From assembly GCA_012800685.1 (NCBI GenBank), contig JAAZIT010000315.1:1-6448 (forward strand): a stretch of 6,448 nucleotides of DNA. The letters are read 5' to 3'. Positions 5,045 to 6,448 of the stretch are shown piece by piece (within the stretch, counting starts at the first letter, position 1; every line of letters begins with the position of its first letter). The translations under genes were made by a program, and so were the position numbers. The notes below the pieces were generated by a model. That model did not search any database. It was not told the origin of the DNA and was given only the letters and a program-made list of their open reading frames with translations. Origin of the DNA: Clostridiales bacterium (GTDB lineage Bacteria > Bacillota > Clostridia > Oscillospirales > Ruminococcaceae).

Positions 5045-5070
5045 TGTAAAATTTTGTAGATTCATGTAAA
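5045..5070 (-). promoter_or_regulatory. Second hexamer cluster, opposite orientation
   Basis: TGTAAA 5045-5050, TGTAGA 5055-5060 and TGTAAA 5065-5070 repeat every 10 bp; they are the reverse complement of TTTACA/TCTACA. Another TGTAGA is at 5090-5095 and TTTACA at 5103-5108. This may be part of the same regulatory region as the 4938-4982 array. Confidence 0.35.
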
Positions 5071-5264
5071 ATATTACTTAAGTGGTAGATGTAGATTTGT
5101 TTTTTACATAGTAAAATTCAATTTACGTAAAGCTTAAAACAAAATTCGCAAAAAAATCTAAACTAGCAAGATATTTATTTGGAAATCTGTCAATCCTCAC
5201 ATTATGAAATTGGTATGAAATTTCCAAAAGACAAAATTTTAAAGACTAGGGGGAATAAAGAGAT

Positions 5265-6317
5265 ATGACAATAACATTGCAATCCTTTTTAAGTGAGCTG
5301 GTTAACAATCCTGCTCTTGCTATTACTGTTATATTAACTCTTGGGGTTATACTTGTTAACGGCTGGACAGACGCACCTAATGCCATTGCCACCTGCGTTT
5401 CGACACGTTCAATGTCACCAAAGGCTGCTATATTAATGGCTGCGGTATTTAACTTTTTAGGTGTTTTAATAATGACGTTAATTAGTGCAACGGTTGCTGA
5501 AACAATTTACAACATGGTTGACTTTAGTGGAGACTCGACGGCGGCACTTACGGCACTTTGCGCCGCTATGTTTGCAATTGTAATTTGGGCTGTTACGGCT
5601 TGGTGGTTTGGAATTCCAACAAGTGAAAGCCACGCACTTATTGCAGGTATTTCTGGTGCTGCTATTGCTCTACAGGGAGGGCTTTCTGGCATTAATGGAA
5701 GCGAATGGATAAAGGTTGTTTATGGACTTTTCCTTTCAGCAATTTTAGGTTTTGGATTAGGTTGGCTTATATCAAAAACAATCAAGGCGACCTGTAAAAA
5801 CATGAACAGAACTAAGACCAACAAGTTTTTTAAGGGAGCTCAAATTGGTGGCGGTGCAGCTATGGCATTTATGCACGGTGCTCAAGACGGGCAGAAATTC
5901 ATGGGTGTATTTATGCTTGGTGTTTTCCTTTCACGAGGAGAAGCAAACGTAGCGGAGTTCCATATTCCTATTTGGCTAATGATTTTATGTTCAATAGTAA
6001 TGTCAGTTGGAACTTCAATTGGCGGTTACAAAATTATTAAAGCTGTTGGAATGGACATGGTAAAGCTTGAGAAATATGAGGGCTTTGCGGCTGATATTGC
6101 AGGCGCTGGCTGTATTCTAGTATCGTCATTAACCGGTATTCCAGTTAGTACAACTCACACAAAAACTACTGCAATTATGGGTGTTGGAGCTGCAAAAAGA
6201 ATTTCAAACGTTAATTGGGCGGTTGTAAAAGAAATGGTTTGGGCGTGGATATTAACCTTTCCGGGCTGTGGTTTAGTGGGATTTGTTATGGCGAAAATAT
6301 TTATTCGGATATTTTAA
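5265..6317 (+). CDS. pit: PiT-family inorganic phosphate transporter (Pho4/PF01384)
   Basis: A 350-residue multi-spanning membrane protein that takes up inorganic phosphate (sometimes as a metal-phosphate complex) with a coupling ion. The family's internal duplication is visible. The first half has NGWTDAPNAIAT at residues 32-43, the counterpart of the GANDAxNA signature, and IPTSESHA at 117-124. The second half has MHGAQDGQKF at 203-212, the second copy of that signature with Gln207 where many relatives have Asn, and IPVSTTHT at 292-299. Between the halves is a short basic cytoplasmic loop (residues 170-190), making this a compact member. The ATG at 5265 follows AGGGGG (5248-5253) by 11 nt, slightly far but the only good site. 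It is followed 15 nt later by a DUF47 gene, the classic partner of PiT transporters. The upstream hexamer clusters suggest phosphate-responsive control. The family call is firm; substrate rests on family and context. Confidence 0.95.
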   Translation: MTITLQSFLSELVNNPALAITVILTLGVILVNGWTDAPNAIATCVSTRSMSPKAAILMAAVFNFLGVLIMTLISATVAETIYNMVDFSGDSTAALTALCAAMFAIVIWAVTAWWFGIPTSESHALIAGISGAAIALQGGLSGINGSEWIKVVYGLFLSAILGFGLGWLISKTIKATCKNMNRTKTNKFFKGAQIGGGAAMAFMHGAQDGQKFMGVFMLGVFLSRGEANVAEFHIPIWLMILCSIVMSVGTSIGGYKIIKAVGMDMVKLEKYEGFAADIAGAGCILVSSLTGIPVSTTHTKTTAIMGVGAAKRISNVNWAVVKEMVWAWILTFPGCGLVGFVMAKIFIRIF

Positions 6318-6332
6318 TGAGGGGGAATTATT

Positions 6333-6448
6333 ATGGCTAAAAAGCAAAACAATTATTTTAATATGTTTATAGAACAGGTAGGTTTTTGTCACAAGGCTGC
6401 TGAAAGTCTATTGGAAACCCTAGAAAACTTTGATGTTGAGACACTTCC
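6333..6448 (+). CDS. DUF47 / PhoU-like phosphate transport regulator, 3'-partial
   Basis: Only the first 38 codons are inside the window. They begin MAKKQNNYFNMFIEQVGFC, a helical, charged N-terminus ending ENFDVETL. This resembles the start of the DUF47 (PF01865, TIGR00153) family: KKxxYFxxFxEQ, then a helix with AAESLLETLENFD. These cytoplasmic helical proteins are distant PhoU relatives of about 205-215 residues, usually encoded next to PiT transporters and thought to modulate them. The ATG follows GAGGGGG (6319-6325) by 7 nt. The gene starts 15 nt after the pit stop, with no terminator or promoter between, so the two are almost certainly co-transcribed. About 80% of the gene lies beyond the window. 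Confidence 0.88.
   Translation, partial: MAKKQNNYFNMFIEQVGFCHKAAESLLETLENFDVETL

Larger units (their letters stand above)
4844..5264. other. Gene-free upstream region of the phosphate transporter
   Basis: About 420 bp without a supported gene between the hemolysin III promoter and pit. It carries many TTTACA/TGTAAA hexamers (see the two clusters), a perfect palindrome TTTACGTAAA at 5122-5131, an isolated TTAACA at 5009-5014, and a direct repeat ATGAAATT at 5204-5211 and 5215-5222. I could not settle the pit promoter. Candidates are TTGTTT-16-TATAAT (4832-4859, far upstream) and TTGGAA-18-TATGAA (5179-5208, weak boxes). Confidence 0.5.

Noticed and set aside
5507..5692. Minus-strand frame inside pit
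   Set aside because: It is antisense to a firmly identified transporter, with no ribosome binding site and no domain.

Overview
The window is an AT-rich stretch of bacterial chromosome. The organism is most likely a low-GC Firmicute of the class Clostridia. Supporting signs are strong AGGAGG-type ribosome binding sites, near-consensus sigma-A promoters (TTGACA-17-TATAAT), a tRNA with encoded CCA, compact U-tract terminators, and a two-cysteine-pair MetRS with a C-terminal tRNA-binding domain. The genus cannot be fixed from the sequence alone.

Layout, left to right. (1) Positions 1-1952 (+) hold methionyl-tRNA synthetase, cut at its 5' end a few residues before the HIGH motif. (2) Positions 1953-2321 are a gene-free, very AT-rich stretch dotted with TAGTT/CTAG words, with a 14-bp palindrome and small hairpins. 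(3) Positions 2322-2398 (+) are tRNA-Arg(CCG), followed directly by a hairpin terminator shared with the convergent gene. (4) Positions 2444-2869 and 3005-3373 (-) are two tandem paralogues. Each encodes a small protein with an N-terminal CxxC-CxxC zinc ribbon, a Gln/Tyr/Asn-rich repetitive linker and two membrane helices. Each has its own promoter and the upstream one has its own terminator; the two leaders differ greatly (about 36 nt versus about 320 nt). (5) Positions 3374-3966 are gene-free. They hold the long CTAG-rich leader of the second paralogue, a perfect-consensus promoter, a possible small-RNA unit and a strong bidirectional terminator. (6) Positions 3967-4698 (-) encode a hemolysin III/PAQR-family membrane protein, probably starting at an internal GTG. 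(7) Positions 4699-5264 hold the hemolysin III promoter and, upstream of the phosphate transporter, an unusual cluster of TTTACA/TGTAAA hexamers with 10-11-bp phasing that resembles a PhoP-box array. (8) Positions 5265-6317 (+) encode a PiT-family inorganic phosphate transporter, followed 15 nt later by a DUF47/PhoU-like gene cut off by the window end.

The only clear functional unit is the PiT-DUF47 phosphate-uptake operon with its candidate phosphate-responsive upstream region. The rest is a patchwork of separately transcribed housekeeping and small membrane-protein genes. The least explained parts are the paired zinc-ribbon/Q-rich membrane proteins and the CTAG/TAGTT-rich non-coding tracts. 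There is no insertion sequence, CRISPR array, phage gene or defence system here.
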